NCBI GenBank assembly: GCA_036675455.1
Contig: JAKFFA010000036.1
Location: 1 to 64,000, forward strand
Length of the DNA stretch: 64,000 nt
Direction: 5' to 3'
From: Pseudogemmatithrix sp036675455
GTDB taxonomy: Bacteria; Gemmatimonadota; Gemmatimonadetes; Gemmatimonadales; Gemmatimonadaceae
The notes beneath the pieces were generated by a model, which was not told where the DNA came from, did no database searches, and saw only the letters and a program-made list of their open reading frames with translations. Positions 45,038 through 54,085 of this stretch are shown here, piece after piece (position 1 is the first letter of the stretch; each line of letters begins with the position of its first letter). The position numbers were made by a program, and so were the translations under genes.

Positions 45038-46558
45038 ATGGCAAGTCCACGCACCGAACAGGCGCTCGCGCGCCTCGCCGACCTGACGCCGCGCAAGATC
45101 GTCGCAGAGCTCGATCGCTACATCGTCGGGCAGGGCGAGGCCAAGAAGTCGGTCGCCATCGCGCTGCGCAACCGTTGGCGGCGGCAGCGCACGCCGGAGG
45201 GCATCCGTGACGAGATCGCGCCCAACAACATCATCCTGATCGGCCCCACGGGTGTGGGCAAAACGGAGATCGCGCGCCGCCTCGCCAAGCTCACCGGTGC
45301 GCCGTTCATCAAGGTCGAGGCCTCCAAGTTCACCGAGGTCGGCTACGTGGGCCGCGACGTCGAGGGCATGGTGCGCGACCTCGTGGACAGCGCCATCGAC
45401 ATGATGCGCACGGAGCGCGAGCAGGAGGTCGAGGACCTCGCCAACGACCGCGTGGACGAGCGGCTGCTCGACCTGCTGTTGCCACCACCGGCGAACCTCG
45501 CGGGGTCGGTGGGGGAGGGCGGCAGCAGTGGCGCGGGTGGCGCAGGCGGAGCGCCCGGCACCGGTGGGGCGGGTGGTCGCGGAACGCCGCCCGGCGGCAA
45601 CGACCCGCAGCGCGTGTTCGTCGCCTCGAGCGAGGGCAGCGTGACCCAGGACCAGGAGCTTGCGCGCGAACGCCACAAGCGCACGCGCGAGAAACTGCGC
45701 CAGCTGCTGCGCGACGGACAGCTCGAGCAGCGCGAGGTGGAGGTCGAGGTGACGCAGGCCGGCGGCCCGATGCTCGACATGATGGGCACACAGGGCGCGC
45801 CCGAGGGCATGGGCAACTTCACCGAGATGCTCAGCGAGCTGCTGCCCAAGAAGACGCGCAAGCGCACGGTGCCCGTGGCCGAGGCGCGGCGCATCCTGCT
45901 GGACCAGGAATTCGACAAGCTCATCAACATCGACGACGTGATCGCCGATGCGCTCGAGCGCGTCGAGTCACTCGGCATCATCTTCCTCGACGAAATCGAC
46001 AAGATCGCCGGCGGCAAGGGCGAGCATGGTGGCCCAGACGTCTCGCGCGAGGGCGTGCAGCGCGACCTGCTGCCGATTGTCGAGGGCTCCAACGTGCAGA
46101 CGAAGTACGGCATGGTGAAGACGGACCACGTGCTGTTCGTCGCCGCGGGCGCGTTCCACGTCTCCAAGCCCAGCGACCTGATACCCGAGTTGCAGGGCCG
46201 GTTCCCCATCCGCGTGGAGCTCAAGTCGCTCACGGAAGAGGACTTCGTCCGCATCATGACGGAGCCCGAGAACGCGCTGACCAAGCAATACGCCGCGCTG
46301 GTGCGCGCCGAAGGCGCGGAGCTCACGTTCACGCCGGACGGCATCGCGGAGATCGCGCGCATCGCCGCGCGCGTCAACGCGCGCATGGAGAACATCGGTG
46401 CGCGCCGGCTGCACACGGTGATGACGACGCTGCTCGAAGAGCTGCTCTACGAGCTGCCCGACCGCGGCACGGCGCCCGAGCGCATCGACGGGGCGCGCGT
46501 GCGCGAACGGCTCGTGGCAATCTCGGAGGATGAGGACCTGCGCAAGTACATCCTGTAG
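45038..46558 (+). CDS. hslU: ATP-dependent protease ATPase subunit HslU
   Basis: The 506-residue AAA+ protein has YIVGQGEAKKSVAIALRNRWRR, Walker A GPTGVGKTEIARRLA, the pore motif GYVGRDVEGMVRDL, Walker B IIFLDEIDKI, and the terminal EDEDLRKYIL that docks into HslV. The I-domain (about 110-290) carries a Gly/Ala-rich insertion of about 30 residues (about 156-187, GEGGSSGAGGAGGAPGTGG and following), which accounts for its excess length over the usual 440 to 460. Confidence 0.95.
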   Translation: MASPRTEQALARLADLTPRKIVAELDRYIVGQGEAKKSVAIALRNRWRRQRTPEGIRDEIAPNNIILIGPTGVGKTEIARRLAKLTGAPFIKVEASKFTEVGYVGRDVEGMVRDLVDSAIDMMRTEREQEVEDLANDRVDERLLDLLLPPPANLAGSVGEGGSSGAGGAGGAPGTGGAGGRGTPPGGNDPQRVFVASSEGSVTQDQELARERHKRTREKLRQLLRDGQLEQREVEVEVTQAGGPMLDMMGTQGAPEGMGNFTEMLSELLPKKTRKRTVPVAEARRILLDQEFDKLINIDDVIADALERVESLGIIFLDEIDKIAGGKGEHGGPDVSREGVQRDLLPIVEGSNVQTKYGMVKTDHVLFVAAGAFHVSKPSDLIPELQGRFPIRVELKSLTEEDFVRIMTEPENALTKQYAALVRAEGAELTFTPDGIAEIARIAARVNARMENIGARRLHTVMTTLLEELLYELPDRGTAPERIDGARVRERLVAISEDEDLRKYIL

Positions 46559-46576
46559 GCGCGACCCCCAATTCCC

Positions 46577-47488
46577 ATGCATCGCGACTTTCTCGCCCTC
46601 ACCGACTTCTCGGCGCCGGAGCTGCGCGCGCTGCTCGCGCTCGCGGACACCATGCGTCGCGGCGAATACCACGCGCGGCCGCTGCAGGGCAAGGCCCTGG
46701 CGATGATCTTCATGAAGTCGTCCACGCGCACGCGCGTGTCGTTCGAGGTGGGCGCGTGGCAACTCGGCGCCCATCCACTGTTCCTCACGCCGCGCGACGT
46801 GCAACTGGGCCGCGGCGAGGCGGTGAACGACACCGCGCGCGTGCTCGACCGCATGGTCGACGGCATCATGATTCGCACGTTCGCGCACGCGGACGTGGAG
46901 GAGTTCGCGCGCTACGCGCAGGTGCCGGTGATCAACGGCCTCACGGACCTCCAGCATCCCTGCCAAGTGCTGGCCGACTTGCTCACCATGCAGCAGCATC
47001 TCGGCACGCTCGAGGGCAAGCGCGTCGCGTGGATCGGCGACGGCAATAACATGGCCAACAGCTGGTGCGATGCCGCGTTGCAGCTGGGCTTTGAACTGCG
47101 GCTCGCGTGCCCCGAGGGCTACGACCCCGACCCGACGATCTTCGCGCGCGCGCGCGAGGCGGGTCGCGCGACGCTCGTACGCGATGCGCAGGAGGCGGCA
47201 GACGGTGCCGATGTGGTCACGACCGATGTGTGGGCCTCGATGGGGCAGGAGGACGAGCAGGCGCAGCGCGTCGCGGCGTTCGCGGGATTCCAGGTGGACA
47301 CCGCGCTCATGGCGCGCGCGGCGCACGGCGCGATCTTCCTGCACTGCCTGCCCGCGCACCGCGGCGAGGAGGTCGCCGCCGCCGTGATCGACGGGCCGCA
47401 GAGCCGCGTATGGGACGAGGCCGAGAATCGGTTACACGCGCAGAAGGCCGTCATGGCCGTACTGATGGGCGGCGCAGCGCTCACGTGA
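46577..47488 (+). CDS. argF: Ornithine carbamoyltransferase
   Basis: A 303-residue protein. The carbamoyl-phosphate motif is S-S-T-R-T-R (about 53-58), with MVDGIMIRTF, LQHPCQVLADLLTM (HPCQ) and the ornithine loop HCLPAHRGEEV. It forms citrulline from ornithine in arginine biosynthesis. An acetylornithine form usually has different residues around the second motif; OTC is most likely. No arginine operator was seen in the 18 bases before it. Confidence 0.93.
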   Translation: MHRDFLALTDFSAPELRALLALADTMRRGEYHARPLQGKALAMIFMKSSTRTRVSFEVGAWQLGAHPLFLTPRDVQLGRGEAVNDTARVLDRMVDGIMIRTFAHADVEEFARYAQVPVINGLTDLQHPCQVLADLLTMQQHLGTLEGKRVAWIGDGNNMANSWCDAALQLGFELRLACPEGYDPDPTIFARAREAGRATLVRDAQEAADGADVVTTDVWASMGQEDEQAQRVAAFAGFQVDTALMARAAHGAIFLHCLPAHRGEEVAAAVIDGPQSRVWDEAENRLHAQKAVMAVLMGGAALT

Positions 47489-47510
47489 TCCCCTCAGGCG
47501 CATCGCTCCC

Positions 47511-48116
47511 GTGATCCAACCCGGCGACATCCCGCCCGCGTTCCGGCTGCAGGCCGACGACGGCGAGTGGCTCACGCTCGGCGAGGGTGCGCTGGCCACC
47601 GGTGCCGGTCGGCGCGTGCTGCTGTACTTCTACCAGAAGGACGATTCCCCGGGGTGCACCGCGGAGGCGTGCGGGTTCCGGGACATCTTCCCGCGCTTTC
47701 AGGAGGATCGCGTCACGGTCGTGGGCATCTCGCCCGACTCCGTGCGGCGGCACCAGCGCTTCCGGGCCAAGCACGCGCTGCCGTTCATCCTGCTCTCGGA
47801 CCCCGACCATGCGGTGTGCGAGGCGTATGGGACGTGGCAGCGCAAGCTGTTCTGGGGCCGCTATTACATGGGCGTCGTGCGCACGAGCGTGCTGATCGGC
47901 ACGGACGGGCGCGTTGAGCACGCATGGCATGACGTGGACCACCGGATCCACGCCGCCGAGGTCAGCGCGTGGCTGCGTGGGGAACCCATGCCGGAAGCGG
48001 CCGCGACCAAGGCGGCCGCCCGCAAGGCTCCAAGCAAGGCGACGAGTAAAGTCGCCGCAAAGAAGAAGGCGCCGTCCGGGAAAGCGCCTACGCGTAAGGC
48101 GGCGAAGAAGAAATAG
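47511..48116 (+). CDS. Bcp/PrxQ-type peroxiredoxin with histone-like basic tail
   Basis: The protein has 201 residues and starts at GTG. The peroxiredoxin core (1-155) has YFYQKDDSPGCTAEACGFRD: peroxidatic Cys in S-P-G-C and resolving Cys five residues later, the PrxQ pattern. From about residue 160 a Lys/Ala/Pro tail (KAAARKAPSKATSKVAAKKK) resembles histone H1 or HupB/AlgP C-termini. Such a tail could bind DNA or polyphosphate, giving a nucleoid-bound peroxidase; this is inference. It is 22 bases after argF. Confidence 0.9.
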   Translation: MIQPGDIPPAFRLQADDGEWLTLGEGALATGAGRRVLLYFYQKDDSPGCTAEACGFRDIFPRFQEDRVTVVGISPDSVRRHQRFRAKHALPFILLSDPDHAVCEAYGTWQRKLFWGRYYMGVVRTSVLIGTDGRVEHAWHDVDHRIHAAEVSAWLRGEPMPEAAATKAAARKAPSKATSKVAAKKKAPSGKAPTRKAAKKK

Positions 48117-48136
48117 CGGTAGCTTCGTGGTCGACC

Positions 48137-49033
48137 ATGAATGACCACGCGCAGTTGGCGGCCCGTTTGCAGGACGCCCTCGGAGACGCATACCGGATCG
48201 AGCAAGAGCTCGCCGCCGGCGGGCAGAGCCGACTGTTCACCGCCGAGGACACGGCGCTGGGGCGTCGCGTCGTGATCAAGTTATTGCCACCGGATCTGGC
48301 CGGGCCCATCGCCGCCGAACGCTTCCGGCGCGAGATCGCGGTGCTGGTGGTGCTGCAGCATCCGCATATCGTGCCGCTGCTCGGCACGGGGCACGTCGGC
48401 GACCTCCTGTGGTACGTGATGCCCTACATCGGCGGTGACTCGCTCGCGGGACGGCTCCTCAAGGGCGCCTTGCCGTTGCGCGATGCCCTGGGCACGCTGC
48501 ACGAGGTGGCCGACGCCTTGGCGCATGCGCACGCGGCCAACATCGTGCACCGCGACCTCAAGCCGGCCAACGTGCTGTTCCAGTCGGGTCACGCGCTGTT
48601 GGCGGATTTTGGCGTGGCCCATGCGCGGCTCGAGGGCCGGCGCAGCAGCGCGGGCATCTCCCTGAGCGAGTTGCGGCGCAGCGTCGCGATGAGTGCGGGC
48701 CGGCTCACCGAGCAGGGGTACGCCGTCGGCACGCCAGGCTACATGGCGCCCGAGCAGTTCATCGGCGAGGAGCCGGCCGACGCGCGCGCGGACATTTATT
48801 CGCTCGCGATGCTGGGCTACGAGATGCTCACGGGGCGGGCGCCGTTTGCGGAGTACTTGGGCGCGCGGCTCATGGTGGCGCATTTCACGGAGATGCCTCC
48901 GCTCGCGTCCGATGTGAATCCCAGGGTGCCCAAGGCGATCGCGCGGGTGCTGGAACGTGGTATGGCCAAGGAGCCGGCCGACCGGTTCGAGAACGGGGCG
49001 GCGTTCCGCGACGCACTGGGAGCGCGCTGGTAG
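48137..49033 (+). CDS. Serine/threonine protein kinase (Hanks type)
   Basis: A 298-residue soluble kinase: GGQSRLFTAED (glycine loop), VVIKLLPPDL (VAIK lysine), IVHRDLKPANVLF (HRD), LADFGVAHA (DFG) and GYMAPEQFIGE (APE). The activation segment between DFG and APE is long (about 45 residues, with several Ser). There is no membrane helix or sensor domain, so it probably receives input from a partner. The substrate is unknown. Confidence 0.92.
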   Translation: MNDHAQLAARLQDALGDAYRIEQELAAGGQSRLFTAEDTALGRRVVIKLLPPDLAGPIAAERFRREIAVLVVLQHPHIVPLLGTGHVGDLLWYVMPYIGGDSLAGRLLKGALPLRDALGTLHEVADALAHAHAANIVHRDLKPANVLFQSGHALLADFGVAHARLEGRRSSAGISLSELRRSVAMSAGRLTEQGYAVGTPGYMAPEQFIGEEPADARADIYSLAMLGYEMLTGRAPFAEYLGARLMVAHFTEMPPLASDVNPRVPKAIARVLERGMAKEPADRFENGAAFRDALGARW

Positions 49034-49123
49034 GCGAAAAGTGGAGACTCGCCGCTCTCGCGGATTGGAGTCCCGACCAGAACAGTTGGAATTGGGCTCG
49101 CCCTCGCTGATATTTCACGGGTG

Positions 49124-49546
49124 ATGCGCCGGGCGTTCGCTTCCTTCCTCGCAGTCTGGTTCGCGGTGATCACCGCCGAGCCGGCCGCACTGCACGTGTG
49201 TGCGATGCACGGGACCGCGGACGCGTCCGCCAGTCACGCCGGCCACCACGCGCCGGCCGCGCATGACGACGACGCGCTAACCGCGCACGAGCACGGCGCG
49301 CCGCAGGCCGCCCAACAGCAGACCGGCCAGCAGGATGAAGAGCAGCAGCCGGCCAGCACATGCACGTGCTTGGGCAAGTGCTCGGCGACGACGGTCGCTC
49401 CGCTTCCGGAAGTCACGGTGAACCTTGCGGCGCCGCTCGCGGTGCGCGCCGCCGTGCCCGCCATCCCGCAGCACCGCGCGGCGCCGACCCCGGCACCCGG
49501 TCTGCGGCTCCCGTTCTCCACCGCCCCCCCGATCCTCCCCGCGTAA
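49124..49546 (+). CDS. His- and Cys-rich secreted protein, possible metal-binding partner of the TonB receptor
   Basis: A 140-residue protein with an N-terminal signal (about 1-20), then LHVCAMHG and a His/Asp/Gln-rich region (SHAGHHAPAAHDDD, TAHEHG), a Q/E-rich stretch and a Cys cluster CTCLGKC. It resembles DUF2946-type proteins that precede copper-linked TonB receptors, but the match is not secure. GTG at 49121 directly precedes the ATG used here. It is 122 bases before the receptor gene. Confidence 0.6.
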   Translation: MRRAFASFLAVWFAVITAEPAALHVCAMHGTADASASHAGHHAPAAHDDDALTAHEHGAPQAAQQQTGQQDEEQQPASTCTCLGKCSATTVAPLPEVTVNLAAPLAVRAAVPAIPQHRAAPTPAPGLRLPFSTAPPILPA

Positions 49547-49667
49547 CGGCGCTGCCGCACGACGGCACAGCACGCCGCACCACACCTCCGCACTGACGCT
49601 GCGCGCCGACAAGCCGCCGGTGCCCGTCGTGCGGCTACGGCACACCAATGTGATCCGGGGAGGATCT

Positions 49668-52073
49668 ATGTTCCGCACATCCGTGCGAGGACGGCTCGCG
49701 GCCGTGCTCGCGCTCCATCTGCTCCTCGTGCCCGCACTTGCGCGCGCGCAAGAGGAGGCCGTCACCCGGGGCGATTCGCTCCAGTCGACTGGCATTGTTG
49801 AAGGGCGCGTGACCGCGCTCGATTCGCGCGCGCCGCTCGCGGACGTGATTGTGCGTGTGGAAGGCACACCGCACGCCGCCCTCACGGGTGCTGACGGCCA
49901 CTTCCGCATCACCAGCGTGCCCGTCGGCGCGCAGGTGGTGCTGGCCCACACGCTCGGTCGCGACGATGCGCGCGAGAGCGTCGTCATCGTGGGCGGCGGC
50001 ACGGTGCGCGTCGACCTGGCGCTGCGCGAACTCGCGGCGGTGGTCACGCCGGTGATCGTCAGCGCGACGCGCGAGATGCAGTCGCAACAGACCTCGACGG
50101 TCACGGTCGATGTGCTCGACGGCGCCGAGCTGCGACGCACGCGCGCGGCGCATCCCTCCGGCGTGCTGAACCGGGCGGCGGGCGTGCATGTGAGCGAACT
50201 CTCGGGTGAGGGCCACTCGCTCGCGATGCGCTCGCCCATCTCGACGAAGCCGCTGTTCCTGTACCTTGAGGACGGCATTCCGACGCGCGCCCCGGGCTTC
50301 TTCAACCACAACGCGCTGTACGAGGTGAACCTGCCGCAGTCGGGCGGTGTGGAGATCATGAAGGGCCCCGGCACGGCGCTGTACGGCAGCGACGCCATCG
50401 GCGGGGTGGTGAACGTGCTGACGCGACCGGCTCCGGCCGCGCCGTCGGCGGAGATCACGCTGGAGGGCGGAGCCTACGGCTACACGCGCGCTCTGCTCAC
50501 CGGCGGGCTCACGAAGGGGAGTCACGGCCTGCGCGCGGACCTCAACATCACGCGCAGTGATAACTGGAAGGAACAGGCGCCGTTCGCGCGCGAGAGCGGG
50601 ACCGTGCGGTGGGATGCGGTGAGCTCCGGCTGGACACTGCGTTCGGTCGTCTCTGCGACGTCCGTGCGCCAGCAGGACGTGCCCGCACTGAACCCGGCTC
50701 AGTTCCACGACGATCCAACGCTCAATCGCGCACCGATCGCGTATCGGACGTCGAACGCGCTACGCGCGTCGGTGGCGATGGAGACCGAGCGCGGCGCGAC
50801 ACTGTGGAGCCTTACGCCGTTCGCCAGATCGAACCGCATGGAGTTGTTGCCGTCGTGGCAACTCACCTACGCGCCGCAGACGTGGGACACGCAGAGCCAC
50901 TCGTTGGGCGTGCTCGCCAAGGTGCGTCGCGACTTTGCTCCGGCGCAGACGCGTCTCGTGGCCGGCGTGGACATGGACTGGACCCCGGGGTCGTTTCTCG
51001 CACATCGCATCGATGTCACCGCCGTGGGAGCCGACCAGCGCTACGACAGCTACGTCGAGGCGGAGGCGCAGTACGACTACGATGTCACATACGCCTCGGC
51101 GTCGCCCTACGTGCATGTGGAGACGTCGCCGACGGACCGGCTCCGGCTCGACCTCGGCCTGCGCGGCGACTTCATCGCGTACGACTATGAGACGCACCTG
51201 GCGCCGCTGGCGACCGGGGCGTTCCGACGACCGGCCGATGCGGTCGTGCGTTATGCGCACGTGAGCCCGAAGGCGGGTGTTGTGTACGAGATCACACCGG
51301 ACCTCGCCGCGTACGGGTCGCTGCGGCACGGCTTTCGTGCGCCGTCGCAAGGGCAGCTCTTCCAACAGAGCTCCGCGGCCAACACGCTGGACCTGGAGCC
51401 GGTGGGCGTGGATAGCCGTGAGATCGGTCTGCGCGGGAATATCGGTGCGCGCCTGCGCTTCCAGGTGGCGGCGTACTCGATGACGCTGACCAACGACATC
51501 CTGACCTTCGTGACCGCATCGAACACGCGCGAAGCGAGCAACGCCGGCCGCACGCGACACCGCGGTGTCGAGCTGGGCGTCACCTCGTTCCTCCCGCATG
51601 ACCTGCGCATCGACGCCAGCTACGCGTCGAGTTCACAGCGGTACGTGCACTGGGTACCTCAGGCCGCCCAGCCGGCCAGTGGCGGCAACCCGGCTGTCAG
51701 TGCGGTGGACTATTCGGGGAACCTCGTGGAGGCCGCGCCTCGTGATCTGGCGAATGTGCTGCTCACGTGGTCGCCGGCCGTACTCAAGGGAGGGCGGCTC
51801 GCGGCCGAGTGGTCGCACACCGGTGCATATGCCATGGATCCGACAAACATCGCGACCTACGGCGGCCACGCGGTGGTGCACCTGCACGCGAACGTGATGG
51901 TGCGGTCCGACCTGGAGGTGTTCGCGCGCATGACGAACGTGGGGGACCGCGCATACGCCGAGCTCGCCGCGTACGACGTGTTCCGGCACGGGCAGTTCAC
52001 GCCGGGCGCACCGCGCACGCTGTACGCCGGAGTCCGGTGGGGCTTCTACGGATCGCAGGGAGGGACGAAATGA
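49668..52073 (+). CDS. TonB-dependent outer-membrane receptor
   Basis: The 801-residue protein has a signal peptide (cleavage near ARAQE, about residue 28), a carboxypeptidase-regulatory-like N-domain (about 40-120; GRVTALDSRAPLADVIVRVEG), a plug with PLFLYLEDGIPTRAPGFFNHN and VEIMKGPGTALYGSDAIGGVVN, and a 22-strand barrel ending LYAGVRWGFYG. GGGGAGGATCT precedes the ATG. Neighbouring His-rich and Asp-box proteins suggest copper or another metal as substrate. It overlaps the next gene by four bases. Confidence 0.88.
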   Translation: MFRTSVRGRLAAVLALHLLLVPALARAQEEAVTRGDSLQSTGIVEGRVTALDSRAPLADVIVRVEGTPHAALTGADGHFRITSVPVGAQVVLAHTLGRDDARESVVIVGGGTVRVDLALRELAAVVTPVIVSATREMQSQQTSTVTVDVLDGAELRRTRAAHPSGVLNRAAGVHVSELSGEGHSLAMRSPISTKPLFLYLEDGIPTRAPGFFNHNALYEVNLPQSGGVEIMKGPGTALYGSDAIGGVVNVLTRPAPAAPSAEITLEGGAYGYTRALLTGGLTKGSHGLRADLNITRSDNWKEQAPFARESGTVRWDAVSSGWTLRSVVSATSVRQQDVPALNPAQFHDDPTLNRAPIAYRTSNALRASVAMETERGATLWSLTPFARSNRMELLPSWQLTYAPQTWDTQSHSLGVLAKVRRDFAPAQTRLVAGVDMDWTPGSFLAHRIDVTAVGADQRYDSYVEAEAQYDYDVTYASASPYVHVETSPTDRLRLDLGLRGDFIAYDYETHLAPLATGAFRRPADAVVRYAHVSPKAGVVYEITPDLAAYGSLRHGFRAPSQGQLFQQSSAANTLDLEPVGVDSREIGLRGNIGARLRFQVAAYSMTLTNDILTFVTASNTREASNAGRTRHRGVELGVTSFLPHDLRIDASYASSSQRYVHWVPQAAQPASGGNPAVSAVDYSGNLVEAAPRDLANVLLTWSPAVLKGGRLAAEWSHTGAYAMDPTNIATYGGHAVVHLHANVMVRSDLEVFARMTNVGDRAYAELAAYDVFRHGQFTPGAPRTLYAGVRWGFYGSQGGTK

Positions 52074-53440
52074 TGCGGGCTACCTCTTGCATTCGTCGCG
52101 CGTTGGTGGCGCCGAAGGGCAGGGCTCTCCGGCTCGCGGCCGTCACGCTCACCCTCGCGTCGTGCGGGGCTCCGACGACTGACCTGCAGTTCGATGAGCC
52201 GCTCGTGATCAGCGCCGCCACCGGCGTTGGCGCCGCACCGATGTTTGCCGTGGCACCGGACGGACGTGAGGCGATCGCCTGGGTGAGCGCCGAGGGCGGC
52301 GGCACCGACGGGCGCCTGCACGTGCGCGTTTCGGACGACGGCGGCGCGTCCGCTTCCGGCGCCGGCAACCAGCACTCCACCGTGTTGTCCGATCCGCTCG
52401 GACCGATCGAGCCGCACGGCGAGGCGCCGCCTAAGCTTGCGTGGTCCGCGGACGGATCGCTGCACGCGCTCTACGTGGTCGGCAAGGTCGTGCCGGGCCG
52501 TCGGTTCCCCGTGAGCGCCCTGCGTCACGTGCGCTCCTCGGACGGCGGTGCAACATGGAGCGCGCCGCACACCGTCACGGACGACACGCTCGTGTTCGGC
52601 TCGCACAACTTTCACGCGCTGCACGCGGCCGCCGGCGGCCGCGTGATCGCGGCGTGGCTCGACGGACGGGAAGGGCAATCGGCTGCATTCCTTGCCCGCT
52701 CCACAGATGGTGGCCTCACGTGGGGGGCGAACCAGCGCATCAGCATGGGCGAGGCGTGTCCGTGCTGCCGCACGGCGATCGCCACGGCCAGCGGCGGTCA
52801 CGTGTGGGTGGCGTGGCGCGCCGTATTGCCGGGAAGCATTCGCGACATTGTCGTCGCGCATTCCGCCGATGGTGGCGCGACGTTCGGGCCGGCCGAACGC
52901 GTGCATGCCGACGACTGGGTGTTCGAGGCGTGCCCGCATGCGGGGCCGTCGCTGATCACGGATTCCACCGGGCGGCCGCATATTGCCTGGTGGACGGGTC
53001 GCGAGGGCCGCTCCGGCGTGTGGTACGCGCGAGCGGATGAACAAGGTCGATTCGGAACGCCCGTCGCGCTCAGTGAGATGGGTGCGATGCGACCGGTGCA
53101 CGTACAACTCGCAGTGGAGGGCGACATCGTCGCGGCGGCGTGGGACGATGCCATGACGCCGGTGCCGCGGGTGATGGTCCGGGTGTCGCATGATGGCGGG
53201 GCGTCCTTCGGCGCCCCTGCAGTGCTCAGCGCTGCCGGCGAGGCGGCGCTGTTCCCCGTGATCGGCTTGGTCAACGGACGCCTGACGGTGGCGTGGACGC
53301 AGAAGGCCGCCGAGGCGCACCACCATGACGGGTCGACGCGTCCCGATATGTCGAAGGCCACTGCAGTGATGGGTCTGCCGGAAGTCGGGCAGGCAGCGGT
53401 CATCGTCCGGCGCACCGACCTTCAATCTTCGCCTAAGTAG
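52070..53440 (+). CDS. Asp-box (BNR repeat) lipoprotein, sialidase-like propeller
   Basis: A 456-residue protein. The lipobox is L-A-S-C (about residue 32). Five Asp boxes are visible (SDDGGASAS, SSDGGATWS, STDGGLTWG, SADGGATFG, SHDGGASFG), giving a six-bladed propeller. No sialidase catalytic Arg triad/FRIP motif is seen, so it is probably a binding protein. A CPCC cluster (GEACPCCRTAIA, about 228) and a HHH run near the C-terminus (AEAHHHDG) are possible metal ligands. It is co-transcribed with the TonB receptor. Confidence 0.75.
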   Translation: MMRATSCIRRALVAPKGRALRLAAVTLTLASCGAPTTDLQFDEPLVISAATGVGAAPMFAVAPDGREAIAWVSAEGGGTDGRLHVRVSDDGGASASGAGNQHSTVLSDPLGPIEPHGEAPPKLAWSADGSLHALYVVGKVVPGRRFPVSALRHVRSSDGGATWSAPHTVTDDTLVFGSHNFHALHAAAGGRVIAAWLDGREGQSAAFLARSTDGGLTWGANQRISMGEACPCCRTAIATASGGHVWVAWRAVLPGSIRDIVVAHSADGGATFGPAERVHADDWVFEACPHAGPSLITDSTGRPHIAWWTGREGRSGVWYARADEQGRFGTPVALSEMGAMRPVHVQLAVEGDIVAAAWDDAMTPVPRVMVRVSHDGGASFGAPAVLSAAGEAALFPVIGLVNGRLTVAWTQKAAEAHHHDGSTRPDMSKATAVMGLPEVGQAAVIVRRTDLQSSPK

Positions 53441-53477
53441 ACCGAGTTCCCTCAGCGAATCGGCGCAACGGGTCGCC

Positions 53478-54008
53478 TCAGCAGCGCCCGCGACGATGTT
53501 CGCGCGGCTCGCACGTGAAGCCGTCGTCCGCCCACAGGCCGCGACGCGCTTCGCGCGCGCTCTGCTGCGCGGCGCTGAACGCGTCCGTGTATTGCACGTT
53601 CGGCGGGTAGGTCAGTGAGACCGCGTAGCCGTCGTTCACCATGCGCCAGTTGATGAGCGCCCCGTCGAACCATATGTAACCGAGGACGCGACCATAGCGG
53701 TCGCGTGCTTGCACGTCGCGCTCGAGCTGGGCCACGGTACCCACGGGCATCATGCGTCGTAGCGCGGCCGTGGCCTGTGCGGCGAACGGCGGCTGGCTGC
53801 GCTCGGGCGAGTCGATTCCGATGAGCCGCACGCTGCCCATGCCGTCGCAGTGCACCGTGTCGCCATCCACGATGCGCGTGATGCGGCACTCGATGGTGGC
53901 GCGCACGGGCTCGGTCGGCTCCTGCGCGGCCGCGCTCGAGGCGCATGCGGAAGCGAAGGACGCTGCGAACCCCAGAAAGGCGGTGATACGAAGACCAGTG
54001 AGAGACAT
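53478..54008 (-). CDS. Secreted thermonuclease-family nuclease
   Basis: The 176-residue protein has a signal peptide (ends near SSAAAQ) and the staphylococcal-nuclease core: CRITRIVDGDTVHC, VRLIGIDSPE (Arg, Asp and catalytic Glu) and RDRYGRVLGYIW (second catalytic Arg). The start at 54008 is the first ATG giving a signal sequence; a longer frame upstream is not needed. It degrades DNA or RNA in the periplasm or outside. Confidence 0.88.
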   Translation of the reverse strand: MSLTGLRITAFLGFAASFASACASSAAAQEPTEPVRATIECRITRIVDGDTVHCDGMGSVRLIGIDSPERSQPPFAAQATAALRRMMPVGTVAQLERDVQARDRYGRVLGYIWFDGALINWRMVNDGYAVSLTYPPNVQYTDAFSAAQQSAREARRGLWADDGFTCEPREHRRGRC

Positions 54009-54085
54009 GCGCCCAATATAGGCGCGGCCGCTGTCAGTCCGTGGTGCGGGCGCTGCGCCTGTAGCGTCGGCAGCGGCCGGGGACG

